From CAJQHT01 sp038123275 (GTDB taxonomy: Bacteria; Pseudomonadota; Alphaproteobacteria; Rickettsiales; UBA1997), in assembly GCA_038123275.1 (NCBI GenBank), contig JAYORG010000007.1:7842-71841 (forward strand): a DNA stretch of 64,000 nucleotides, in the 5' to 3' direction. The position numbers and the translations under genes were made by a program. The notes under the pieces are model-generated. The model saw nothing but the letters and a program-made list of their open reading frames with translations, ran no database searches and had not been told where the DNA came from. Shown here one piece after another: positions 8,914-17,675 of this stretch. How positions within the stretch are numbered: position 1 is the first letter of the stretch; each line of letters begins with the position of its first letter.

Positions 8914-10167
8914 ATGAGAATGTCTTTTTATAACCAAGAAACTAAAAATTTACCAGATATTAGCGATTTATGCTTAAGTAGCCATTTACAAAAAGTTAAA
9001 ATTGCTCAAGGTGAGATAGTAAAACAGATCAAAAATAACCAAATTCCACCTCTAAACATCGCCAATAAAATAGATGATTTAGAGTTAATCCAAGACTTAT
9101 CTAAAAAAATTAAATCTAATTTTAAGAATGTAGCTATTCTTGGGGTTGGAGGTTCTAGCCTGGGTGCCAAGACAATTGCAGCAATTAAAAATAATCACGA
9201 TGTTCAAATAGATTTCTTTGAATCTATTGATGGCAACACTATTAAAAACAAATTAAGTAAAGTAGATTTACAAAAAACTTTCTTTTTGGTCATTAGTAAA
9301 TCAGGGCAAACTATTGAAACAACCTGTCAGACGTTAATAATTATTGAGGAGTTAAGAAATAATAAAATTACCAATATTGCCAAACAATTTACTTTTGTAA
9401 CTCAAAATAAAGATAGTGATATTGGCAAAATTGCTAAAGATATTAATGCTGATATTAATGATCATCCAAGTGATATTGGCGGTAGATTTTCTTATCTGAC
9501 AATTGTTGGGTTATTACCAGCATCATTAATTGGTTTTGATATTAAGAAAATTAGAAATGCTGCTAAAAATACATTAGAGGATTTTATTAATGAGGATGAA
9601 AAAACCAATGATGTTACTAAAATTTGTGCTTATCAGCTTTATCTATTTGATAAGGGTTTTGGTTCCAATGTAATTATGCCATATGTTGATGTTTTAAAAG
9701 ATTTTACTGACTGGTACAGGCAGTTATGGGCTGAATCTTTAGGTAAAGATGGCTTTGGATCAACGCCAATTAATTCGATGGGAACAGTTGATCAACATAG
9801 CCAATTGCAACTTTATTTAGATGGACCAAAAGATAAGTTTTTTACTTTTATAACCAATAAAAATCCTAATAATAATTTTACTATTAAAGATTTGGGATCT
9901 CATAAAACTAGGTTTGGTAATAAAAATTTAAACGAAATAGTTAGGGCAGAACAAGAAAGTACAATTGAGATTTTAGCTAAGAAAAGTTTGCCAATTAGAA
10001 TAGTTGAATTAGAAAAGGTTGATGAAGAAGTTATAAGTGCTTTGATGATGAAAATGTTTTTAGAAACTATTTTAATAGCTAAGGTAAAAGACATTAATCC
10101 TTTTGATCAGCCAGCAGTTGAACTTCGTAAAGTTTTATCAAAAGAATATTTAGATAATGCATCTTAA
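8914..10167 (+). CDS. pgi: Glucose-6-phosphate isomerase
   Basis: Interconverts glucose-6-phosphate and fructose-6-phosphate. The 417-residue protein carries the SIS-fold phosphosugar-binding signatures: GVGGSSLGAKT, ISKSGQTIETT, DIGGRFSYLTIVGLLP, the ESLGKDGFGSTP segment, and the MGTVDQHSQLQLYLDGP loop with the catalytic histidine. It is shorter than E. coli Pgi (549) but close to the compact bacterial form. The ATG at 8914 is preceded by AAGGA at 8898; the ATG at 8920 is an alternative. Overlaps dsbB by 11 bases. Confidence 0.92.
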   Translation: MRMSFYNQETKNLPDISDLCLSSHLQKVKIAQGEIVKQIKNNQIPPLNIANKIDDLELIQDLSKKIKSNFKNVAILGVGGSSLGAKTIAAIKNNHDVQIDFFESIDGNTIKNKLSKVDLQKTFFLVISKSGQTIETTCQTLIIIEELRNNKITNIAKQFTFVTQNKDSDIGKIAKDINADINDHPSDIGGRFSYLTIVGLLPASLIGFDIKKIRNAAKNTLEDFINEDEKTNDVTKICAYQLYLFDKGFGSNVIMPYVDVLKDFTDWYRQLWAESLGKDGFGSTPINSMGTVDQHSQLQLYLDGPKDKFFTFITNKNPNNNFTIKDLGSHKTRFGNKNLNEIVRAEQESTIEILAKKSLPIRIVELEKVDEEVISALMMKMFLETILIAKVKDINPFDQPAVELRKVLSKEYLDNAS

Positions 10168-10639
10168 TGTTAATAACAGATCAATTTTAATATTTTTATT
10201 CTTCACCTCATTTTTTGCTCTTTTTTGTGCTTACATTTCCCAATATGTTTTTGGTTTACAGCCTTGCATTCTATGTATTTATCAAAGAATTCCGTTCTTT
10301 TTAGTTATTTTTATTACTTTATTTGCCCTATTTAATAAGCAAGATAATTGGCAAAAATTAGCAATCAAATTAGTTATAATTTTATTAATTTTTAATGCAT
10401 TACTAGCATTTTATCATGTTGGAGTAGAACAACATATTTTTATTTTTGATGAATGTGCTGATATGTCTGCCAATATTACTAATTTGGAGGAGTTAAAAAA
10501 ACAAATTTTACAAACCAAAGCTGTTCGATGTGACGAACCTCAGTTTATTTTATTTGGCATTTCTATGGCTGGATATAATATTATTTATTGTTTAGGAATT
10601 GTTTTAATATCAATTTTGTTTTACAAAAAAATTAAATGA
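10157..10639 (+). CDS. dsbB: Disulfide bond formation protein DsbB family
   Basis: Inner-membrane quinone reductase that reoxidises periplasmic DsbA-type thiol oxidases. The 160 residues contain four predicted membrane helices (about 10-30, 43-60, 68-88 and 137-157). The first cysteine pair is CILC just after helix 1 (QPCILCIYQR); the second pair is in the periplasmic loop (DECADM and VRCDEP). That is the complete four-cysteine relay. Overlaps pgi upstream and ccoG downstream by a few bases, so it is translated as part of that operon. No dsbA is in the window. Confidence 0.9.
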   Translation: MHLNVNNRSILIFLFFTSFFALFCAYISQYVFGLQPCILCIYQRIPFFLVIFITLFALFNKQDNWQKLAIKLVIILLIFNALLAFYHVGVEQHIFIFDECADMSANITNLEELKKQILQTKAVRCDEPQFILFGISMAGYNIIYCLGIVLISILFYKKIK

Positions 10640-12045
10640 GTCTTTTAAAGCATTTTGAAAAAAGAGAAAGAACTTATCCGCAAAATGTAAAAGGTAAATT
10701 TCGTCATATTAAAAATATTTCTAGTATTGTTTTTCTGGCAATTTTCTTTTTCTTTCCTTATTTGCGTTTTGATCGCGGACCAGATTTGCCTAATCAGGCC
10801 ATATTAATTGATATTGTTAATTCACGTGGCTATTTTTTCTTTATTAAAATTTGGCCAGAGGAAACATATTATTTTGCAGGTCTTTTAATTTTTGCTGCTA
10901 CGGCTTTGTTTTTTGTCACTTCTTTATTTGGTAGAGTTTGGTGTGGTTACAGTTGTCCCCAAACTGTTTGGACAGATTTATTTATTAAGGTTGAAAGGTT
11001 TTTCCAAGGAGATCGTAATCAAAGAATTATTTTAGATCGTAAAAATTCTTTTAATAAATTCTTAAGAAAAACAGCAACTCATATTGTTTGGATTTTAATT
11101 GCTTTAGTAACAGGTTTTGGATTTATATCATATTTTAATGATGTGTTTGTTGTTATTAGTGGTTTAGTTAATTCCAGTTTAAGCATAAATGTAGCTAGTT
11201 GGATTTTTGGTGTTGCTGGCATGACATATATTATGGCTGGTTTTGCTCGTGAACAAGTTTGTAATTATATGTGTCCTTATGCTCGTTTTCAAAGTGCAAT
11301 GTTTGATGAGGATACTTTGATTATTGCTTATGATGAAAAAAGAGGTGAGCCTAGACAAAAATACAAACAAGGTGATTCAATAGAAAATCGTGGACATTGT
11401 ATAGAATGCAAGCAATGTGTAGTAGTTTGCCCAGCTAATATTGATATCAGAAATGGTTTACAAATGGAATGCATTGCTTGTGGTCTTTGTATTGATGCTT
11501 GTAATAATGTTATGAAAAAGATTGGTTTGCCACCAGATTTAATTAAATATGATACTCATCATCATATAAGTGATTCATCAAATAATAAAGTTAAGTTTAG
11601 AATTTTAAGGCCAAGAACTTTTGGTTATATTTTTATTTTAAGTATCATTGCTGGTATAATTCTTTTGAATTTAGCTCTTAAATCCAGTTTAGATTTAAAA
11701 GTAACACCAACTCGAAATCCTATATTTGTTGTGTTATCCAATGGTGACATTAGAAATGGTTATGATATAAAAATTTCTAATAAAAATAACTTAGAACAAT
11801 CCTATAAACTAGAAATAAGTGGCGTTGATAATGTTAATATTAAAATACAAAATCCTCCAAATCTAGACCTAGAAAATATTAAAGTGAAAGGGGATTCAAT
11901 TATAGATATTAAACTTTATATTAGTGCTAAAAAAGAGAATTTAGACGATGGTGATGGCAAAAATGAAATTAAGTTTAGTATAATTAACAATGAGAATAAT
12001 GAAGTAATTTCTCAGGATAGTATTTTTATGTCTAATTCTAGGTAG
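10636..12045 (+). CDS. ccoG: Cytochrome c oxidase accessory protein CcoG (RdxA/FixG)
   Basis: Membrane-bound iron-sulfur cupric reductase family needed for cbb3 oxidase copper-centre assembly. The 469-residue protein has several membrane helices (about 30-45, 80-102, 137-160, 183-198, 335-355), the GYSCPQTVWTDLF motif and a conserved CNYMCPYARFQ. Two CxxCxxCxxxCP-type [4Fe-4S] clusters follow (CIECKQCVVVCP and CIACGLCIDAC). A C-terminal Ig-like FixG domain completes it. The ccoNOP oxidase and ccoI genes are not in the window. Overlaps dsbB by 4 bases, grouping it with redox maturation functions. Confidence 0.93.
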   Translation: MSLLKHFEKRERTYPQNVKGKFRHIKNISSIVFLAIFFFFPYLRFDRGPDLPNQAILIDIVNSRGYFFFIKIWPEETYYFAGLLIFAATALFFVTSLFGRVWCGYSCPQTVWTDLFIKVERFFQGDRNQRIILDRKNSFNKFLRKTATHIVWILIALVTGFGFISYFNDVFVVISGLVNSSLSINVASWIFGVAGMTYIMAGFAREQVCNYMCPYARFQSAMFDEDTLIIAYDEKRGEPRQKYKQGDSIENRGHCIECKQCVVVCPANIDIRNGLQMECIACGLCIDACNNVMKKIGLPPDLIKYDTHHHISDSSNNKVKFRILRPRTFGYIFILSIIAGIILLNLALKSSLDLKVTPTRNPIFVVLSNGDIRNGYDIKISNKNNLEQSYKLEISGVDNVNIKIQNPPNLDLENIKVKGDSIIDIKLYISAKKENLDDGDGKNEIKFSIINNENNEVISQDSIFMSNSR

Positions 12046-12046
12046 A

Positions 12047-12244
12047 TTATGATATTGATGTGGACATAATTTTCTTATCAGGGCTTAGTTTCTTGCCACC
12101 AGAATCAGAGCATTTAGGTTTTGGAGTTCCGCCTGTATTGTTAGATATAGGAGGTGTAATTTCATCATCATTTCCCTTTTCTTCGACTAAATTTATATTA
12201 ACATCAAGGTGTTCAGATCCATTTGATTTTTCTTGTTTTGACAT
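12047..12244 (-). CDS. Small hypothetical protein, probably disordered
   Basis: 65-residue frame, hydrophilic and rich in S, N, D, K and P (GNDDEITPPISNNTGG, KPKCSDSGGKK). It has no hydrophobic segment and no recognised domain. It converges on ccoG with a one-base gap. No clear Shine-Dalgarno sequence is visible. The competing plus-strand frame over the same bases is hydrophobic and looks like a shadow. This may be an unexpressed frame; the composition resembles the tails of other orphan proteins in this window. The gap 12245-12429 holds nothing I recognise. Confidence 0.35.
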   Translation of the reverse strand: MSKQEKSNGSEHLDVNINLVEEKGNDDEITPPISNNTGGTPKPKCSDSGGKKLSPDKKIMSTSIS

Positions 12245-12429
12245 AGGAAGTATATTTCTAAGAAATTCTTATTTATTTAGGGTAGAAATTACTAATGTTT
12301 TCTTAAATTTCTAAAAACAAAATATAAAGTAAGAAAGAGTTAATTTTTATCATTGTTTAGTTCAGCATGTTAACAATCTTTTTGTATATTACAAATTTTG
12401 TCGGCATGTTTTATTATAACCTTAATTAA

Positions 12430-13626
12430 CTACTCAGTTAAATTTAAAACAACTGTGATTAATGTTCTATAATCGTCCCAGTTAGCATCTTTACAAAAAT
12501 CATATAATTCTTGATTGCCTCTAACGAAGAATCTTTTTGCTGTTGGTTGTACAACATCTATTACTTGTGCTATTGTTAACTTTCTTTTAGATTGAGAACG
12601 TCTAACCATTAGTGCTATCTTAATTACCAAAAATTCTAAGGCAATAACAGCAATAGAGTTATATTGATTAGAAAAGTAATTATTAACAGGGAATATTATA
12701 TAGCTTAGTTGAGCTTTGAGTAGGTTTTTTAAGATTTGATTGAATTCTTTTTTTGATTTTTCCCAATTTTCATATATTACTTCCCAATTTTCAATCAATT
12801 CATCTTCGTCGCTATCCTGATCTCCTAAATGCTTTTTGACCATGGCAACCACCATATTATATCGAGGTCGGTCTCTATTAATAAGGTCAAACATTGCATC
12901 TAAAACACTAAAAATTTCCTCTCTCATATCTACTTCATCTTCATTATTGTAAGATATTTTTAGTATTTTATTTTTTGTAATATTATTAATTTCACTATCT
13001 ATATTATCCCAGTCAAAATCCTCATCCTCATCCATTTTTTGGGATAGAAGTAAAACTCTTGCTAAAGATTCTTCGGCGCTATATTCAGGATCATCAATCA
13101 TCTTTGTGATAGAGTTAAAGATGTTAACTACTTCATCTTCATCAAGGTCTTCAAGTCCTCCAGATCTACCATCATATAATCCTGTTTTGTCACGGCTTTG
13201 TGTTATTTCACTCCAGCTAGAAAAATCAGTTTTTTTATTGTTATAAAGGGCAACTTTTAAACTTTCAGGGCAAGCTAAGTTAGCTGCCATATAAGTGCTA
13301 TTTTCAATTTGTTTGTAAGTTCTTGGAAAGGTATAACATACGTCCGGAAGGTTTGTTTCACCATGTTTTTGTTGTAAACTACATAAGCCATTTTTAAGCT
13401 GAATACAATCTCCATTATCTCGTTCTTTCATTCTAAAGGCGCCGTCACTGTGGGGTTCTACATTCTTGGCTATTTCTAAATTATTTTTATCATAATATTT
13501 TTTATTTTCAGTAGTGATATTAATAATCCATTGAGAACAACAAGTGTCAACACATTTATCTGCAGCACATTTAAAATCATCTAAATATGCTACTTGTTTT
13601 ACTTTGGAAGATGTTTCTTTGGACAT
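12430..13626 (-). CDS. fliB: FliB-like (flagellin lysine-N-methylase family) cysteine-rich protein
   Basis: 398 residues. The N-terminal signature FKCAADKCVDTCCSQW, followed by CIQLKNGLCSLQQKHGE and DVCYTFPRTYK, matches the FliB / CxxCxxCC family. Salmonella FliB methylates lysines of flagellin and is thought to use a metal cluster bound by these cysteines. The remainder is helical and rich in D/E (DEDEDFDWD). No flagellin or other flagellar gene is in the window, so the substrate here is unknown and another surface protein is possible. The gene is monocistronic, with 86 bases to znuB downstream. Confidence 0.75.
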   Translation of the reverse strand: MSKETSSKVKQVAYLDDFKCAADKCVDTCCSQWIINITTENKKYYDKNNLEIAKNVEPHSDGAFRMKERDNGDCIQLKNGLCSLQQKHGETNLPDVCYTFPRTYKQIENSTYMAANLACPESLKVALYNNKKTDFSSWSEITQSRDKTGLYDGRSGGLEDLDEDEVVNIFNSITKMIDDPEYSAEESLARVLLLSQKMDEDEDFDWDNIDSEINNITKNKILKISYNNEDEVDMREEIFSVLDAMFDLINRDRPRYNMVVAMVKKHLGDQDSDEDELIENWEVIYENWEKSKKEFNQILKNLLKAQLSYIIFPVNNYFSNQYNSIAVIALEFLVIKIALMVRRSQSKRKLTIAQVIDVVQPTAKRFFVRGNQELYDFCKDANWDDYRTLITVVLNLTE

Positions 13627-13711
13627 AATATTATGTAAAATAATTAATGAATTAAGTTTAAGACTTAACTGAAGTATAGACTATAATTTACCTTTTAGGG
13701 TAAGTGAAAAT

Positions 13712-14494
13712 TTAAATTCTTTTTAGTAAAGTTACAACAAAAAACAAAATAAAACTTATTAAAATTATCGCTGGTCCAGATGGAATATCAAAATGATAAG
13801 AAGATAAAATACCAAATAATATTGATAAAATAGCAATTAATGTAGAAATAATTACCATATTTTTTGGGTTTTTTACTAGTTGCTTCGCAGTTGCCGGTGG
13901 AATAACCAGCATTGAAGTAATTAGAAGCGCACCAATAATTTTAATAGAAGCAGCAATGGCAATAGCCATTATTATAGTGAGCAATAAGTCCATTTTAAAA
14001 TTACTAATATTTTGTGATTTTGCTAAATCTCTACTAATTGTGCTTAATATTAGAGATTTCCAATTAAGGATAATAACTAAATATATTACTATTGCTCCAG
14101 CAAATATAGAATAAATTTGAGTAGTATTAACTATTAATATATCACCAAATAAAAATGAATGAAGGTTAAAATTAACATTATCACTTAGGCTAATTAATAT
14201 AATACCAATACTTAAAGCACCATGTGCCAATATTCCTAAAATTGTATCATTAGAAAGGGCTTCTTTATTTTGTAAATAAGTAAGTAGTAGAGCAAATATT
14301 ACTATTACTAGAATAATAGAAATATCATGATTTATTCCAAGAATTATTCCAATTCCAATTCCAAGTATAGCACTATGTCCTAAAGATTCTCCAAAATAGG
14401 ACATTTTTTTCCACACGACAAAACAGCCAAGAAGTCCGGTAATTAGAGCAATACCAATACCTGAAATAATAGCATTTATTATAAAATCATCCAT
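13712..14494 (-). CDS. znuB: Zinc ABC transporter permease ZnuB
   Basis: Integral membrane subunit of an ABC-3 family metal importer. The 260 residues form about eight hydrophobic helices. Family landmarks include GCFVVWKKMSYFGESLGHSAILG near the N-terminus, DNTILGILAHGAL (the sequence reads SNDTILGILAHGAL) and the LLITSMLVIPPATAKQL coupling region. Overlaps znuC by 8 bases, znuC being transcribed first. The pair is divergent from znuA at 15297. Confidence 0.92.
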   Translation of the reverse strand: MDDFIINAIISGIGIALITGLLGCFVVWKKMSYFGESLGHSAILGIGIGIILGINHDISIILVIVIFALLLTYLQNKEALSNDTILGILAHGALSIGIILISLSDNVNFNLHSFLFGDILIVNTTQIYSIFAGAIVIYLVIILNWKSLILSTISRDLAKSQNISNFKMDLLLTIIMAIAIAASIKIIGALLITSMLVIPPATAKQLVKNPKNMVIISTLIAILSILFGILSSYHFDIPSGPAIILISFILFFVVTLLKRI

Positions 14495-15209
14495 GGCTGT
14501 GAGTATGATAATGGTTGTAAACAGACATTAATTCAGACATATCCTGGCCAAAAATTTCAGTAAATTTAGGATCTTTAGATATAACATCCGGTTTTCCTGA
14601 GCAGCAAATATGATGAAATAAACATATTACCTTTTTGGTTGATGACATAACTAAATGTAAGTCGTGAGATACTAGTAAAATTGCAATTTTTCTCTTTTTA
14701 TAAATTTTACTTAATAATTCATAAAATTGTAACTGCCCGGAAATATCTAAATTTTGATCAGGTTCATCAAGAATTAATAAATCAGGATCTCCCATTAAAG
14801 CATTAGCCAATAATAATTTTTGGGTTTCACCACCTGAGAGTTGTGAGATTTGTTTGTCTAAAATTTTATCAATTTTGGTTTCTAAAATAATTTCTTTTAG
14901 TTTATTTTTATTAAACTCTTTATTTAATTTGAGAAAATAATCAGAGCAAATTGGTATTGATCTATCAAGATGAATTTTCTGTGGTAAATAACCAATTTCA
15001 AGGTTATTTTTGCTTTTAATAGTACCAATATCTGGTTTTTTAATACCAAGTAGAATTTTGAGTAAGGTTGTTTTTCCAGCACCATTGGGGCCAATTATTG
15101 TAATAAAATCTTGTTTTTTTATTTCAATTGAGATGTCATGCAATATAGTCTTTTTGTCAGCTTTATAAGAAATATTGTTAGTTTTTATGAGAATATTGCT
15201 TGTTGGCAT
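14487..15209 (-). CDS. znuC: Zinc ABC transporter ATPase ZnuC
   Basis: Energy-coupling ATPase of zinc import. In the 240 residues: Walker A GPNGAGKTTLLK, signature LSGGETQKLLLA, Walker B LLILDEPDQNLD and switch histidine LLVSHDLH. The C-terminus is His-rich (YNHYHTHSHG) with a CC pair (HHICCSGKPD), consistent with zinc sensing or binding as in other ZnuC proteins. It is the only metal-transport ATPase in the window, and the second permease/binding-protein pair at 54.7-56.4 kb has none of its own. Confidence 0.93.
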   Translation of the reverse strand: MPTSNILIKTNNISYKADKKTILHDISIEIKKQDFITIIGPNGAGKTTLLKILLGIKKPDIGTIKSKNNLEIGYLPQKIHLDRSIPICSDYFLKLNKEFNKNKLKEIILETKIDKILDKQISQLSGGETQKLLLANALMGDPDLLILDEPDQNLDISGQLQFYELLSKIYKKRKIAILLVSHDLHLVMSSTKKVICLFHHICCSGKPDVISKDPKFTEIFGQDMSELMSVYNHYHTHSHG

Positions 15210-15230
15210 CTAAAAAGAATAAATATTTAA

Positions 15231-15259
15231 TTGATCTATATTGGCATAGATGGTATAAT
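15231..15259 (+). promoter_or_regulatory. Probable sigma-70 promoter of znuA
   Basis: TTGATC at 15231-15236, a 17-base spacer ending TGG, then a consensus TATAAT at 15254-15259, 37 bases before the znuA ATG. It lies in the znuC-znuA divergent gap, where a Zur operator would be expected. The AT-rich gap shows no unambiguous Zur palindrome to me. Confidence 0.65.
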
Positions 15260-15296
15260 ATATTAAGGTTCTTTTGCTTAAATACAATTACTTTAT

Positions 15297-16196
15297 ATGA
15301 AAAATTCTTTTAAGATTTTAATAATATTACTAATTTTTATCATATTTCCCCGTGATTCTTTTGCATCTGCAATTTTATCCTCAATAAAACCAATTGATTC
15401 TTTGGTAAAGATGATTGTTAGTAATCCCAAAAATACGGCGCTATTAGTGAATAATAATAAAAGTCCTCACGGTTTTAGTCTAAAACCTTCTGATGTTAAA
15501 AAAATTAAAGAGGCTAAAATAATATTTTATATTGATGATTCTTTTGAAATTTTTCTAAGTAAAGCCCTAGAAAACTCTGATCATGTTAAGAAAGTTAGTT
15601 TGTTACAAAAAAGTAATTTAAGACTTTTAAAAGTTAGAAATGATGAAGATTGGCATAGTAAAAAGTCTAGAAAAAGTAATGGTAATATAGATTATCATGT
15701 GTGGCTTGATACTAAAAATGCAAAGAAAATATTAAAAACTATTAGAAATGAGTTAATAAAATCTTATCCTCAAAATGCTCAAATTTATAAAAATAATTAT
15801 AAAATAGCTGTTAAAAAGATGGATGATTTATATGAAGATTTAAGAGACCAATTAAACAATGTTAGAGATAAAGAATTTATAGTTTTTCATGATGCTAGCC
15901 AGTATTTTGAGGAGCAGTTTCATTTAAATAATGTTAGTGCAATAACCACTAATCCACATTTTAATGTTTCCATTAAAAGATTAAAAAAGAATAGGTTAAA
16001 AGCTAGAAGTGAAAGTATAAAATGTGTTTTTTATGAGCCACATTTCAATAAAAAGTTTTCTAATATGGTTGCTAAAAGTTCAAAAGCAAAAATTGCCAAA
16101 TTAGATCCAATTGGTTTTAATTTAGAACCGTCCAAAAATTTATATTTTACATTGATGAGAAATCTTGGTGATTCATATTACAATTGTCTATTGTAA
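15297..16196 (+). CDS. znuA: Zinc ABC transporter periplasmic binding protein ZnuA
   Basis: Periplasmic metal-binding protein of the cluster A-I family. The 299 residues begin with a signal peptide (MKNSFKILIILLIFIIFPRDSFA). Likely metal ligands are His in NKSPHGFSLKPSD, His in DYHVWLD and His in FHDASQYFEEQF. It lacks the long His/Asp-rich loop of many ZnuA proteins, having only a short charged SKKSRKSNGN segment. Divergent from znuBC, completing a full importer. The 3' end overlaps the convergent tmk gene by 9 bases. Confidence 0.9.
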   Translation: MKNSFKILIILLIFIIFPRDSFASAILSSIKPIDSLVKMIVSNPKNTALLVNNNKSPHGFSLKPSDVKKIKEAKIIFYIDDSFEIFLSKALENSDHVKKVSLLQKSNLRLLKVRNDEDWHSKKSRKSNGNIDYHVWLDTKNAKKILKTIRNELIKSYPQNAQIYKNNYKIAVKKMDDLYEDLRDQLNNVRDKEFIVFHDASQYFEEQFHLNNVSAITTNPHFNVSIKRLKKNRLKARSESIKCVFYEPHFNKKFSNMVAKSSKAKIAKLDPIGFNLEPSKNLYFTLMRNLGDSYYNCLL

Positions 16197-16787
16197 GAAG
16201 CTTATAATTTGTTGATGAATTTGAGATATTGATTTTGTTCCATCAATAATTTGGAAACGGTCTTTATTATTTTGGGCAATTTGCAAAAAGCCATTACCAA
16301 CTCTTTTATGAAATTCTAAATTCATATCTTCATAGCGGTTATTATCTTTGACTCTTTTTAGAGTATTTTCTACATCAACATCAATTAAAAAAGTAACATC
16401 AGGAGCAAAATTACCAATGGAATTATTTTTAATATTTTCAATAATTTTTAAATCTTCCTTATGGCCGTATCCCTGATAAGCAAATGTTGAATCAAAAAAA
16501 CGGTCACAAATAACAATTTTATTATCTTTTAAAGATGGTTTTATTAATTTTTCAACATGGTCTCTTCTGGCAGCAAAATTAAGAAGGGTTTCACTAATAC
16601 CATCCAATTTATTAATATCACCACTAATTAATATTTGGCGAATTTCTTCAGCTGCTTTTGTTCCACCTGGTTCTCTAGTAAGAATGCTTTGTATATTTTT
16701 TTGTTGCAGATAATCAAAAAGTAACTTACTTTGGGTTGACTTACCACAGCCTTCTACACCTTCAAATGTAATAAATTTATATTTCAT
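16188..16787 (-). CDS. tmk: Thymidylate kinase
   Basis: Phosphorylates dTMP to dTDP. The 199-residue protein starting MKYKFITFEG has the P-loop EGVEGCGKST, TREPGG, the DRFFDSTFAYQG substrate-binding motif and a lid region. The open frame extends upstream to 17162, but that part overlaps the divergent SDR gene and has no tmk homology, so I set the start at the Met directly preceding the P-loop strand, which matches family length. Its 3' end overlaps znuA. Confidence 0.94.
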   Translation of the reverse strand: MKYKFITFEGVEGCGKSTQSKLLFDYLQQKNIQSILTREPGGTKAAEEIRQILISGDINKLDGISETLLNFAARRDHVEKLIKPSLKDNKIVICDRFFDSTFAYQGYGHKEDLKIIENIKNNSIGNFAPDVTFLIDVDVENTLKRVKDNNRYEDMNLEFHKRVGNGFLQIAQNNKDRFQIIDGTKSISQIHQQIISFLQ

Positions 16788-16836
16788 AATTTTGGTAAAA
16801 ATTTTTACTAACTGATTAATAAGACTAATAGATAAA

Positions 16837-17598
16837 ATGACAAAAACAATATTAATTACAGGAGCAAGTAGTGGTCTTGGAAAATCTCTGGCTTTAGAAT
16901 ATGCTAAAACAGAAATTATTCTATTTTTAAGTGGCAGAAATGAAAAAAATTTAAAAGAAGTTAGTAAGATATGTAAAAAGCAGGGAGCTAAAGTTAACAG
17001 TAAAATTATTGATGTTAGAGATAAGGAACATATGAAAAAATGGATATTAGAAATTGCTAAAAAGCAGCCATTAGATCTAATTATTGCTAATGCTGGTATT
17101 TCTGCTGGTACAGCAGATGGCATTGAAAGTGAAGAACAAATATCACAAATTTTTACTACCAATGTAGATGGTGTTTTAAATACAGTTAATCCAGCAGTAA
17201 AAATAATGCAAAAACAAAAATCTGGTCAAATTGCCATTATATCATCTTTAGCAGGTTTGCGTGGTCTGCCAAGTTCGCCAGCATATAGCGGTAGCAAGGC
17301 TGCGGTTCGTGTTTATGGTGAGGGCTTAAGGGGGTCTTTAGCTAAATTTGGTGTTAAAGTAAATGTTATTTGTCCGGGTTATATTAAAACCCCAATGACA
17401 GATGTTAATAATTTTCCAATGCCATTTTTAATTTCTTCTAAAAAAGCTGCTAAAATAATTAAAAATGGATTAGAAAAAAATAAATCAAGAATAGCCTTTC
17501 CATTTCCACTTTATTTTGTCGTGTGGTTAATGTCTTTAATTTCTACTAAAATTACTGATCCAATTTTCGCTAAATTACCAGGAAAATCTTCTTTATAA
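16837..17598 (+). CDS. Short-chain dehydrogenase/reductase
   Basis: 253-residue Rossmann-fold oxidoreductase. Cofactor motif TGASSGLGKS at residues 9-18, NAG at about 87-89, catalytic Ser in ISSLAGLRG and the YxxxK pair in AYSGSKAAV. After PGYIKTPM there is a hydrophobic C-terminal patch (FPLYFVVWLMSLIS), as in membrane-associated SDRs of lipid or sugar metabolism. The substrate cannot be assigned. Divergent from tmk with a gap of 49 bases. Confidence 0.85.
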   Translation: MTKTILITGASSGLGKSLALEYAKTEIILFLSGRNEKNLKEVSKICKKQGAKVNSKIIDVRDKEHMKKWILEIAKKQPLDLIIANAGISAGTADGIESEEQISQIFTTNVDGVLNTVNPAVKIMQKQKSGQIAIISSLAGLRGLPSSPAYSGSKAAVRVYGEGLRGSLAKFGVKVNVICPGYIKTPMTDVNNFPMPFLISSKKAAKIIKNGLEKNKSRIAFPFPLYFVVWLMSLISTKITDPIFAKLPGKSSL

Positions 17599-17675
17599 AA
17601 AAACCCTATACTTTACAAAAAGGTAGATTTATTATCTAGTTGCAGTTTATTTTTTAATTAAATCTTCTAAAAACA

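Noticed and set aside
12060..12314. Plus-strand 84-residue frame after ccoG
   Set aside because: Composition is a mirror of the minus-strand frame and AT-rich flank; no start signal or homology.
16788..17162. Upstream extension of the tmk reading frame (125 more residues)
   Set aside because: It overlaps the divergent SDR gene, has shadow-like hydrophobic composition, and thymidylate kinases begin right before the P-loop strand.
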